From assembly GCA_027084135.1 (NCBI GenBank), contig JALWLO010000117.1:1-36477 (forward strand): DNA of 36,477 nt, written 5' to 3'. Under the pieces are notes generated by a model, which saw only the letters and a list, made by a program, of their open reading frames with translations, was not told the origin of the DNA and did not search any database. Of the stretch, positions 17,818 through 24,466 are shown piece after piece. A program made the translations under genes and the position numbers. Each line of letters opens with the position of its first letter. Position 1 is the stretch's first letter. The DNA is from Campylobacterales bacterium. Lineage in GTDB: Bacteria > Campylobacterota > Campylobacteria > Campylobacterales > QNZT01.

Positions 17818-19608
17818 TTATAAGTCCAATTTTTGCATAAAGTTATTAGGGGTTTCATTCGGTTTTAGCATTTTGAGATCTATCATACTGTCAACTATCT
17901 CTTTAAAGACCGGTACGGCAGAAAATGATGCATAGTGTCTTCTGTCATCCGGATTTGGTTCGATAACTGTCACTCCGATAGTGTACCTATGGTGGCTATC
18001 GTTTGCAAAACCAAAAAAGGAGGTGTTGTATCGCTTGACATACTCGCCTCTCTCAGCTATTTGGGCAGTACCTGTTTTACCTCCCACTTGGATTCCCGGT
18101 GTTATCGCAAATTTTCCTGTTCCCTCATTGACTGTTTTTATCAGGATCCTTTGCATCTTCTGAGCTACACTATCACTGAGCACTCTCTTGAACTTTTTAT
18201 GGTAGAGAAGCTGCTTTTTATTTTCGGACATGATATATTTTCCGATAGTGGGGCGTATCAATAAACCGTCATTATTAAAGATATTATATGCTTGAAGTAG
18301 ATGAAAAAAGTTTACCTTGATACCATAACCGTAAGAGGTAGTTGCTTTAAAGACATAGTTTTTCAATCTATGTATATTTGGTATGGATCCGGCAAGTTCA
18401 TAAGCGATATCTATCTTGGTTTGCGTGCCAAATCCAAAATCTCTCAGTCCTTGGAAATAGTCTAAAGTATCGAGTTTTTGTGCAAGTTGGGCGATACCGA
18501 TATTGCTAGAGTGTACGATTACATTTTCTGCGCTGAGATAGGCATACTTATGTTCATCTGTGATCATTTTTTTACCGAGCATAAACTCTCCGTTGTAGGT
18601 TCTAACGATATCATCAAGTCTGATTTTGTCAGTTTGGAGAAGCAGAGAAAAGATGATAGGTTTCATAACGGAGCCGGGTTCGAAGATATATCTCACAGCT
18701 GAGATAGTGAGGGCGTTTGGATCTTCGATATGACCGTGAATATATCTTCTAGAACTTGCAACGGCTAAAATCTCACCCGTTTTACTATCCATAACGGCAG
18801 CCATCACCTCTTTCGCCTGGAGACTCTCTTGATATTGTGTGAGGATATTTTCGATACTCTTTTGAAGTTTGATGTCGATGGTGGTGATGATGCTATATCC
18901 GTCATATCTATTTTTAACTTTTGAGTTACTATCTAGGATAATATGATTTCTCACATCTCTTCTACCGACGATTTTCGTACTTTGAAGACCCTCCAACTCT
19001 TTTTCGTAATATTTCTCCAGTCCATACTTTCCCTTGATATGTGTGTAGCCGTTTTTTTCGTACTTTTTCACATAACCGATTACAGGGGTTAAAAGATCGT
19101 TTAAGGGGTAGATACGATACTCACCGCTCTCCCTTATCTCAAGTCCGTGTAGAAACTCTCGACCGCTTTTTGGATCGGTATAACTTTTAAACACCCCGAG
19201 TCTAAAGAGTTTACCTGCTAGCTGCTTTTCATATCTTGCCGCTTTTGAATCAAGTTTATAGGTGATGGTCACAAAGCCTTTTTTTGAGAGAAGTTTCTCT
19301 CTGATATACTCTTTGTCTATCCCGCTAAAGGTACTAAATAGCTCTATAAAGAGTTCCCTTTTCCCGGGATCTATACACCTTGTGTCAACTACCGCTTTAT
19401 AGAGTTTTTTACTACTTGCGATTGTAAATAGATTTCTTGAGAGTATATCTCCTCTTAGCGCTTTGTCGGTTTCAGATATCTTTAGTTTTGGGATCTTTTT
19501 ATCGCCGGTAGCGATATGGATAAATGCTCCGATGAGGATTAGAAAGAAGATAACAATAAGAAAAAATATAAAGGTGATTTTAAACTTTTTCGTTTCGTGT
19601 TGATTCAT
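17818..19608 (-). CDS. ftsI: Division-specific peptidoglycan transpeptidase (PBP3)
   Basis: A class B penicillin-binding protein of 596 residues. One membrane helix (about 11-33) is followed by a dimerisation domain and a transpeptidase domain with SVMK (catalytic Ser313, Lys316), SSN (367-369) and KTGT (511-514). It cross-links septal peptidoglycan together with FtsW. The assignment as FtsI rather than PBP2 rests on its place after fliE-flgC-flgB and near ftsW-murG, as in H. pylori HP1556-HP1560. No Shine-Dalgarno sequence is visible before ATG 19608, and a perfect TATAAT ends six bases upstream, so the message may be leaderless. Confidence 0.9.
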   Translation of the reverse strand: MNQHETKKFKITFIFFLIVIFFLILIGAFIHIATGDKKIPKLKISETDKALRGDILSRNLFTIASSKKLYKAVVDTRCIDPGKRELFIELFSTFSGIDKEYIREKLLSKKGFVTITYKLDSKAARYEKQLAGKLFRLGVFKSYTDPKSGREFLHGLEIRESGEYRIYPLNDLLTPVIGYVKKYEKNGYTHIKGKYGLEKYYEKELEGLQSTKIVGRRDVRNHIILDSNSKVKNRYDGYSIITTIDIKLQKSIENILTQYQESLQAKEVMAAVMDSKTGEILAVASSRRYIHGHIEDPNALTISAVRYIFEPGSVMKPIIFSLLLQTDKIRLDDIVRTYNGEFMLGKKMITDEHKYAYLSAENVIVHSSNIGIAQLAQKLDTLDYFQGLRDFGFGTQTKIDIAYELAGSIPNIHRLKNYVFKATTSYGYGIKVNFFHLLQAYNIFNNDGLLIRPTIGKYIMSENKKQLLYHKKFKRVLSDSVAQKMQRILIKTVNEGTGKFAITPGIQVGGKTGTAQIAERGEYVKRYNTSFFGFANDSHHRYTIGVTVIEPNPDDRRHYASFSAVPVFKEIVDSMIDLKMLKPNETPNNFMQKLDL

Positions 19609-19614
19609 GGGTTG

Positions 19615-19620
19615 ATTATA
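19615..19620 (-). promoter_or_regulatory. ftsI: TATAAT box abutting the ftsI start codon
   Basis: A perfect TATAAT on the minus strand ends six bases before the ftsI ATG. If used, transcription would begin at or next to the start codon. The 82-base fliE-ftsI gap is otherwise AT-rich and lacks a convincing terminator. Confidence 0.4.
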
Positions 19621-19690
19621 ATTAATATCTCTTTAAATCAAATAAATATTTTAAAATTTTGATTTTTTATTCCAAATTTTGGGCTAGAGA

Positions 19691-19993
19691 TTACAGCGGT
19701 GTTTTGAGTATCTCTTTATATGCGTTGAGTGCTTTGTTTCTAACCTCTAACATCATCTTCATACTGATCTCAGCTTTATCGATAGCGATGGCGGCTTGAT
19801 GGAGATCTTTTACTTCACCCGTAGCAATATCCCTTAGGGCGTTATCAGCTTTTATCTGTTTGTTATTTACATCATTGATCGCATCTTTTAGTATCGATAA
19901 AAAGTCACTATTTGTATTATTAGTACTACTATTGTTTACTTGATTGTTTAATGATCTATTTAATTGTGAAATGCTGCCTACTAGATTTGCCAT
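19691..19993 (-). CDS. fliE: Flagellar hook-basal body protein FliE
   Basis: One hundred residues, the usual FliE size. A variable Asn/Ser-rich N-terminus (to about 25) is followed by the conserved helical region DFLSILKDAINDVN...ALRDIATGEVKDLHQAAIAIDKAEISMKMMLEVRNKAL, in which the DLH and EVRNK segments are diagnostic. FliE joins the MS ring to the proximal rod. It starts three bases after flgC, in the flgB-flgC-fliE operon. Confidence 0.95.
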   Translation of the reverse strand: MANLVGSISQLNRSLNNQVNNSSTNNTNSDFLSILKDAINDVNNKQIKADNALRDIATGEVKDLHQAAIAIDKAEISMKMMLEVRNKALNAYKEILKTPL

Positions 19994-19996
19994 CTG

Positions 19997-20491
19997 TTAC
20001 CCTTTCATCATATCTATCGCGCTTTGGACTATTCCTTTGGTTGTTTGGAATGCCGCTACATTTGCTTGATAAGCCCTCGTTGCTTCTATTAAATCGGACA
20101 TCTCGATCACCGGATTAATGTTTGGCAGAGAAACATAGCCGTTTTCATCCGCATCCGGGTTTGATGGGTCAAATCGTAACCTAAAAGGCTTATCGTCTCT
20201 CACTATCTTATCAACGACTACGGTTGAGAGGATCGGATTTGGAAATAGCTTAGCGGTCGGATCGTCGATGTAGTTCTCATTTTCCATCTGATTTGTCTCT
20301 CGTGCAAGCGCTTGATTTAGTCTATCGTCAAAGCTTATCTCTCTAAACACCACCTCTCTTCTTCGATAGGGTCCGCCTTCGGCTGTTCTTGTGGTGTTGG
20401 CGTTGGCGATATTGGAGGAGATGATATTGATTCTATATCGTTGTGCCGATAGTCCGTAACCGCTGATATCAAAACTTCTTAAAAAACTCAT
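19997..20491 (-). CDS. flgC: Flagellar basal-body rod protein FlgC
   Basis: 164 residues with the N-terminal rod motif (SGYGLSAQRYRINIISSNIANANTT region, residues 10-34) and the C-terminal helix EATRAYQANVAAFQTTK, the usual heptad partner in axial proteins. The central PYRRREVVFRE is typical of FlgC. It forms part of the proximal rod and is exported by the flagellar type III system, so there is no signal peptide. It lies eight bases after flgB. Confidence 0.95.
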   Translation of the reverse strand: MSFLRSFDISGYGLSAQRYRINIISSNIANANTTRTAEGGPYRRREVVFREISFDDRLNQALARETNQMENENYIDDPTAKLFPNPILSTVVVDKIVRDDKPFRLRFDPSNPDADENGYVSLPNINPVIEMSDLIEATRAYQANVAAFQTTKGIVQSAIDMMKG

Positions 20492-20499
20492 CTATGCTC

Positions 20500-20931
20500 C
20501 TAATTTACCCTTGCGGAGTTGTCGATCACCGCTTTAAAGAGTTGTGATCTCTTTTTCAGCGCTACCGTGATAGCGTTGATCATGATCGAATTTTGACTCA
20601 TTTTTGTCGTCTCAATATCAAGATCGACGCTGTTTCCGTCATTTCTTGTTGCATGGTTTGGTCTAAAGTAGATAGAGGCTTTGGCATTATCTATCTTTTC
20701 ATATGGGGATAGGTGCATCGGATTGGTTTTGGCAAGTTGGAGTCTTTTTCCCTTTTTTCCCTCTATCGCCAGTGCCTCTCTTTTGAGTACCTTTTCAAAA
20801 GAGATATCTTTTGCCTTATAAAAAGGGGTATCGATATTTGCAAGATTACTAGCGATGATATCGGCTCTGATGCCCCTATATTTTAGCGCATCCATTGCTA
20901 CTTGCTGATATTTGCTTACCTTGATACCCAA
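20500..20931 (-). CDS. flgB: Flagellar basal-body rod protein FlgB
   Basis: 143 residues. The N-terminal axial motif DIIASNLANIDTPFYKAKDISFE (about 24-46) is split from the C-terminal helix MSQNSIMINAITVALKKRSQLFK by the variable centre, as in FlgB. The start is TTG 20929-20931, supported by GGAG six bases upstream; no in-frame ATG is nearby. It is the first gene of flgB-flgC-fliE, with a sigma-54 promoter immediately upstream. Confidence 0.95.
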   Translation of the reverse strand: MGIKVSKYQQVAMDALKYRGIRADIIASNLANIDTPFYKAKDISFEKVLKREALAIEGKKGKRLQLAKTNPMHLSPYEKIDNAKASIYFRPNHATRNDGNSVDLDIETTKMSQNSIMINAITVALKKRSQLFKAVIDNSARVN

Positions 20932-20963
20932 GCTATCTCCTTTGAATTTTATAACTTAGAAAA

Positions 20964-20978
20964 GCAAAAGTTGTGCCA
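20964..20978 (-). promoter_or_regulatory. Sigma-54 (RpoN) promoter for the flagellar rod operon
   Basis: On the minus strand TGGCAC-AACTT-TTGC matches the sigma-54 consensus TGGCAC-N5-TTGC exactly, with GG at -24 and GC at -12. It lies about 33 bases upstream of the flgB start codon. Flagellar rod and hook genes are RpoN-dependent in Helicobacter and Campylobacter under the FlgS-FlgR system, so both position and function agree. Confidence 0.9.
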
Positions 20979-21093
20979 AAACTTCAAAAAAAATGAAATT
21001 ATTTTAATTATTTTACGCAAATTGTATTTTAATCAACTTTAATGTAATCTTTAAAACTAAAAGATATTATTGAAGAAAAAAGGTAACTGCTTC

Positions 21094-22254
21094 TTGGAGA
21101 CGGATAAAAAGCTATTTTACTATGCGAGTGCATTTATCACTATTGGGATCATCTTCTCATACTCACTCTCCATATATGTTTCGACGATTTACGGTGTCAG
21201 TGAATTTTTCTTTTTCAAAAAGCAGTTTGTAGCGGGGATGCTGGGTATCCTTATCATGTGGTTGCTTTCGAGATTAGATCCCGATAAAGCATTTAGACCT
21301 ATTGGATTTACATTTTTTTTACTCTTTCTCTTTATGATGACGGCGATGCATTTTTTGCCGAGTTCACTGGTGACGGAAGTGGGAGGGGCGAAGCGCTGGA
21401 TCAAGTTGGCAGGTTTTTCCATCGCTCCGGTGGAGTTCTTCAAAGTGGGCTTCGTTTTTTTTCTAGCGTGGAGCTTCTCTAGAAAGATCGGAGTTCATAA
21501 GGCGACACTAAAGGAGGAGTTCATTACATTTGTACCCTATGTGATGGCTTTTGGAGTGGTTGTATATCTGATAGCTATTATGCAAAATGATTTGGGGCAG
21601 GTAGTGGTACTTGGCTTTACGCTGGCCATCATGGCGTTTATGGCTGGTACTAGTGCCAGGTTTTTCATGCTCTCAACCATCGGGGCGATCGCTGTTTTTA
21701 TCGTCTCTATCGTAACGAGTGAACATAGGATACTCAGGATAAAGCTATGGTGGAGCAATATCCAAGACCTTGTACTCTCATTTTTGCCAAGTAGTTTAGC
21801 AAATCACTTAAGGGTAAAAGATACCATTGAGCCTTATCAAATCTCAAACTCCTTTTATGCGATAAAAAACGGCGGTTTTTTGGGGCAAGGGCTTGGAAAT
21901 GGGACAGTGAAGCTTGGTTTTTTAACCGAAGTTCATACCGATTTTGTGCTAGCGGGAATTGCCGAAGAGATAGGTATCATAGGTGTTACGGCAGTGATCG
22001 TTCTCTTTTTTATGATGGTTTTTAGGATATTTGTCATCGCAAATAGGCTAGAAAATAGGATGGAATCCCTTTTCGTACTAGGGATCGGACTTATATTTAC
22101 TTTAGCTTTTTTTATCAATGCTTTCGGCATAACCGGTATCACCCCGATAAAAGGTATTGCCGTACCCTTTTTAAGTTACGGCGGAAGTTCGATCTTGGCT
22201 CATTCCATCGCTATTGGTATGGTTTTGATGTTGAGTAAAAAGGTGAGATGGTGA
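21094..22254 (+). CDS. ftsW: Septal SEDS peptidoglycan polymerase FtsW
   Basis: A polytopic membrane protein with about ten helices, paired with FtsI to polymerise septal peptidoglycan. Diagnostic segments are GGAKRWIKLAGFSIAPVEFFK, MQNDLGQ (conserved Asp) and KGIAVPFLSYGGSS near the C-terminus. The frame opens at TTG 21070, but no ribosome site precedes that codon. TTG 21094 has AAGG ten bases upstream and gives an N-terminus (LETDKKLFYYAS) like other FtsW proteins of the phylum, so I prefer it. It overlaps murG by seven bases and is divergent from flgB. Confidence 0.92.
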   Translation: METDKKLFYYASAFITIGIIFSYSLSIYVSTIYGVSEFFFFKKQFVAGMLGILIMWLLSRLDPDKAFRPIGFTFFLLFLFMMTAMHFLPSSLVTEVGGAKRWIKLAGFSIAPVEFFKVGFVFFLAWSFSRKIGVHKATLKEEFITFVPYVMAFGVVVYLIAIMQNDLGQVVVLGFTLAIMAFMAGTSARFFMLSTIGAIAVFIVSIVTSEHRILRIKLWWSNIQDLVLSFLPSSLANHLRVKDTIEPYQISNSFYAIKNGGFLGQGLGNGTVKLGFLTEVHTDFVLAGIAEEIGIIGVTAVIVLFFMMVFRIFVIANRLENRMESLFVLGIGLIFTLAFFINAFGITGITPIKGIAVPFLSYGGSSILAHSIAIGMVLMLSKKVRW

Positions 22255-23246
22255 GTATCGTGATAACTGGCGGCGGTACAGGCGGGCATCTAGCTATCGC
22301 TAAGGTGATCAAAGAGGAGTTAAATCGTCGAGGTATAGAACCTATCTTTATCGGCTCCACAAAAGGGCAAGATAGGCAGTGGTTTGGCACAGATAGCGGT
22401 TGGAGCAAAAAACTCTTTTTAGAGACAAGTGGAGTGGTCGATAAGAGAGGTCTGTCAAAACTGAGCTCTCTTTTTAGTATTCTCAAAGAGAGTTTAAAGT
22501 TACAAAGATTTTTCAAAGAAAATAGAGTTAAAGCGGTTTTAAGTGTAGGCGGATACTCCGCCGCCCCTGCTTCCTTTGCCGCTGTCATAACTCCTAGTAC
22601 TAAGCTCTATATCCAAGAGCAAAATGCCGTAATGGGTTCGCTAAATAGAGTGCTTACACCCTTTGCCGCAAAAGTATTTAATACCGATACCTTTCCAATA
22701 AGAGAGATATTTTTTGAAAAAGCGAGAGTGAGAGAGGAGCTTAAAACGATCATCTTTCTCGGCGGAAGTCAAGGAGCAAGAGCTATCAATAACTTTGCAA
22801 GAAGTATCGCTAAAACATTAGATGCTAAAGGTATAAAAATCATTCACCAATGCGGTAAAAATGATTATCAGAATTTAAAAGAGTTTTATACAGAAGCGGG
22901 GATAGATGCGGAGCTTTTTAGCTTTAGCAGGGAGTTGGTTGATTTTATGTTTCGAGCCGATTTTGCCATTAGCAGGGCGGGGGCGAGTACACTATGGGAA
23001 CTTACGGCTAACGGACTTCCCGCACTCTTTGTACCATACCCGTACGCAGCCGGAGATCATCAATACTACAATGCAAAATATCTTGCCGATAAGGGTTTGG
23101 CACTTCTGAAAAGAGAGGGGGAGTTAAATAGTTTAGTACTAAAGGAGATAGAGCGTATCAATCTTAAAGAGATTAGTACTAAATTGATGCATGTAGCCAA
23201 AAGGGATGGTGCTAAGAGAATAGTGGATGCACTACTCTCTGCTTAG
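22248..23246 (+). CDS. murG: UDP-GlcNAc:undecaprenyl-PP-MurNAc-pentapeptide GlcNAc transferase
   Basis: Makes lipid II from lipid I on the inner face of the membrane. The GT28 N-terminal motif GGGTGGH is at residues 8-14, the acceptor-side SVGGYSAAPA follows, and the donor-binding segment SRAGASTLWELTANGLP...GDHQYYNA is present in the C-terminal half. Length 332 is slightly short but complete. ATG 22248 and GTG 22251 are both possible; AAAGG upstream fits either, and GTG would give a GTGA overlap with the ftsW stop. Three copies of the TAGTACTA palindrome lie within it. Its 3' end overlaps a convergent gene by 15 bases. Confidence 0.95.
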   Translation: MVSIVITGGGTGGHLAIAKVIKEELNRRGIEPIFIGSTKGQDRQWFGTDSGWSKKLFLETSGVVDKRGLSKLSSLFSILKESLKLQRFFKENRVKAVLSVGGYSAAPASFAAVITPSTKLYIQEQNAVMGSLNRVLTPFAAKVFNTDTFPIREIFFEKARVREELKTIIFLGGSQGARAINNFARSIAKTLDAKGIKIIHQCGKNDYQNLKEFYTEAGIDAELFSFSRELVDFMFRADFAISRAGASTLWELTANGLPALFVPYPYAAGDHQYYNAKYLADKGLALLKREGELNSLVLKEIERINLKEISTKLMHVAKRDGAKRIVDALLSA

Positions 23247-23744
23247 AAGCCAAAGCCGTAGTTTGAGCTTCAGAGTACTAGTGTAGCCGACCTCTGCCGC
23301 TACAACTTTGCCGCTTTTGTCTAATATGAAAGTTGTCGGAAAAGCCTCCACGCCGAAATAGTTTGCAAGCTTCCCGCTTTGGTCATTGATCACTTTGATT
23401 CTCAATCCCCGCTTCTCTAAAAACGCTTTTATCTCACTATCGCTTCCGGAGTTCACCGCTACCGTTATGACCTCATACTCTTTTGAAAGAGCGTTGAAGT
23501 TGGATATCTCAAGTTTGCAGGTAGGACACCAAGTTGCCCAGAAGTGCAAGATAAAAGCTCTATCTTTTAACGCATCGGTACTAAATCTCTTTCCATCCAC
23601 TAGTGTGGTTTGAAATTGCGGCATCGTTTTGTTTTGTAGATCATCAGGTTTTCTAAGAAAACTTATGAGGTTTGCCATGATAAAAATGATAATAGCGGTG
23701 ATGATGATATCTTTGAGCCACTTTTTAATATCGATCTTTTTCAT
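23232..23744 (-). CDS. TlpA/ScsD-like membrane-anchored thioredoxin-fold protein
   Basis: One N-terminal membrane helix (about 12-30) anchors a periplasmic thioredoxin fold (about 40-165). The redox motif WCPTC gives Cys73 and Cys76, preceded by LHFWATW. FPTTFILDKSG carries the cis-proline. This is the TlpA/ResA/ScsD group, which handle disulfides in cytochrome c maturation or oxidative repair; the exact role is not evident here since no ccm genes are in view. It overlaps the murG 3' end by 15 bases and is divergent from the following nuclease-like gene. Confidence 0.88.
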   Translation of the reverse strand: MKKIDIKKWLKDIIITAIIIFIMANLISFLRKPDDLQNKTMPQFQTTLVDGKRFSTDALKDRAFILHFWATWCPTCKLEISNFNALSKEYEVITVAVNSGSDSEIKAFLEKRGLRIKVINDQSGKLANYFGVEAFPTTFILDKSGKVVAAEVGYTSTLKLKLRLWLLSRE

Positions 23745-23777
23745 AACTTAAGGATAGCTAAATCTAGCTTGGAATTG

Positions 23778-23786
23778 TGCTATAAT
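23778..23786 (+). promoter_or_regulatory. Extended -10 promoter element for the Uma2-family gene
   Basis: TGCTATAAT, a perfect extended -10, lies 28 bases before GTG 23815. Its location shows that the in-frame ATG at 23788 is too close to the transcription start to be the real initiator. TTGTGCTATAAT is identical to the element before rodA. Confidence 0.6.
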
Positions 23787-23814
23787 AATGAAAATTAACC
23801 CAAAGGAGCTTTTT

Positions 23815-24372
23815 GTGAGTGTAGCAGTTGAAAACTATAGCTATGATGACTATAAAAATTGGGAGGGTGATTGGGAGTTGATAGAGGGCTATCCGGTTGC
23901 GATGGCACCGTCGCCTATGAAGATTCATCAAAATATTTCTGCAGAGTTTATCTTTGAGATAAAAAAACAGCTTGAAGATAAAGAGGATTGCGAAGAGTGC
24001 GAAGTGCTGGCGGAGATGGATTATAAGATAAGTGATGATACCGTTGTGCGTCCCGACATTGTACTCACTTGCGGGGAAGAGGGTGAATACTATCTAACAA
24101 AAGCTCCAAAAATCATCGTTGAAATCATCTCTAAAGCTACCGCAAGAAGGGATGAGAAGGTAAAGTTTGAGCTCTACGAGAGAGAGAAAGTTGCCTACTA
24201 TATCATCGTCTATCCGGATGATTTAGTAGCAAAACTCTATAAAATCAGAGACTCCAAATATGACAAAGTGGGCGATATGACAAAAGAAATATATACATTT
24301 GATGATTTAGAGTGTGAGTTGAGTATCGATTTTAATAACATTTTTAAAAGATTTCGAGCCACTTCCAAATAA
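23815..24372 (+). CDS. Uma2 family (DUF820) putative endonuclease
   Basis: 185 residues from GTG 23815, which has AAAGGAG six bases upstream; the longer version from ATG 23788 overlaps the promoter. The PD-(D/E)XK-like pattern of the Uma2 family is present: YEL-type entry as WELIEGYPV (20-28), VRPDIV with Asp81, IVEIISKAT with Glu103, then RRDEKVKFELYE and the Tyr-rich AYYIIV. A central cysteine cluster (DCEECEV, 58-64) is unusual. Uma2 proteins are widespread, often in multiple copies, with no settled biological role. It lies between murG and alaS with its own promoter. Confidence 0.85.
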   Translation: MSVAVENYSYDDYKNWEGDWELIEGYPVAMAPSPMKIHQNISAEFIFEIKKQLEDKEDCEECEVLAEMDYKISDDTVVRPDIVLTCGEEGEYYLTKAPKIIVEIISKATARRDEKVKFELYEREKVAYYIIVYPDDLVAKLYKIRDSKYDKVGDMTKEIYTFDDLECELSIDFNNIFKRFRATSK

Positions 24373-24401
24373 ACACCTTTCCCTTTTTATCATACTTTCG
24401 G

Positions 24402-24407
24402 TAAAAT
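24402..24407 (+). promoter_or_regulatory. alaS: Candidate -10 box for alaS
   Basis: TAAAAT in the 64-base gap between the nuclease-like gene and alaS, about 30 bases before ATG 24437. No -35 match is seen. Confidence 0.3.
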
Positions 24408-24436
24408 ATTATTATTTTGTTGAATAGGATTTGTTT

Positions 24437-24466
24437 ATGGATGTGAGAAAAATGGATGTCAGAAAA
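24437..24466 (+). repeat. Imperfect 15-base tandem duplication at the alaS start
   Basis: ATGGATGTGAGAAAA is followed directly by ATGGATGTCAGAAAA (14 of 15 identical). Both begin with an in-frame ATG and both encode MDVRK; the single difference is synonymous. Confidence 0.9.

Noticed and set aside
17784-17825. Inverted repeat ACTTATAA/TTATAAGT overlapping the ftsI stop codon as a terminator or attachment site
   Set aside because: Arms are short and A+T-only apart from one base, the loop is 26 bases, and no matching core exists at the tRNA end. It is mentioned in the DUF4143 finding but not called as a feature.
19672-19682. CCAAATTTTGG palindrome after fliE as a possible terminator
   Set aside because: The stem is only five bases with a one-base centre and A+T-rich, and no T-run follows on the minus strand. 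It is not a credible intrinsic terminator.
22211-22588. A 125-codon open frame antisense to the ftsW-murG junction
   Set aside because: It has no domain signature or start context, and both sense genes are complete and conserved.
23788-23814. N-terminal extension of the Uma2-family protein from ATG 23788
   Set aside because: The ATG is two bases from a perfect TATAAT and has no ribosome site, whereas GTG 23815 has AAAGGAG at proper spacing.
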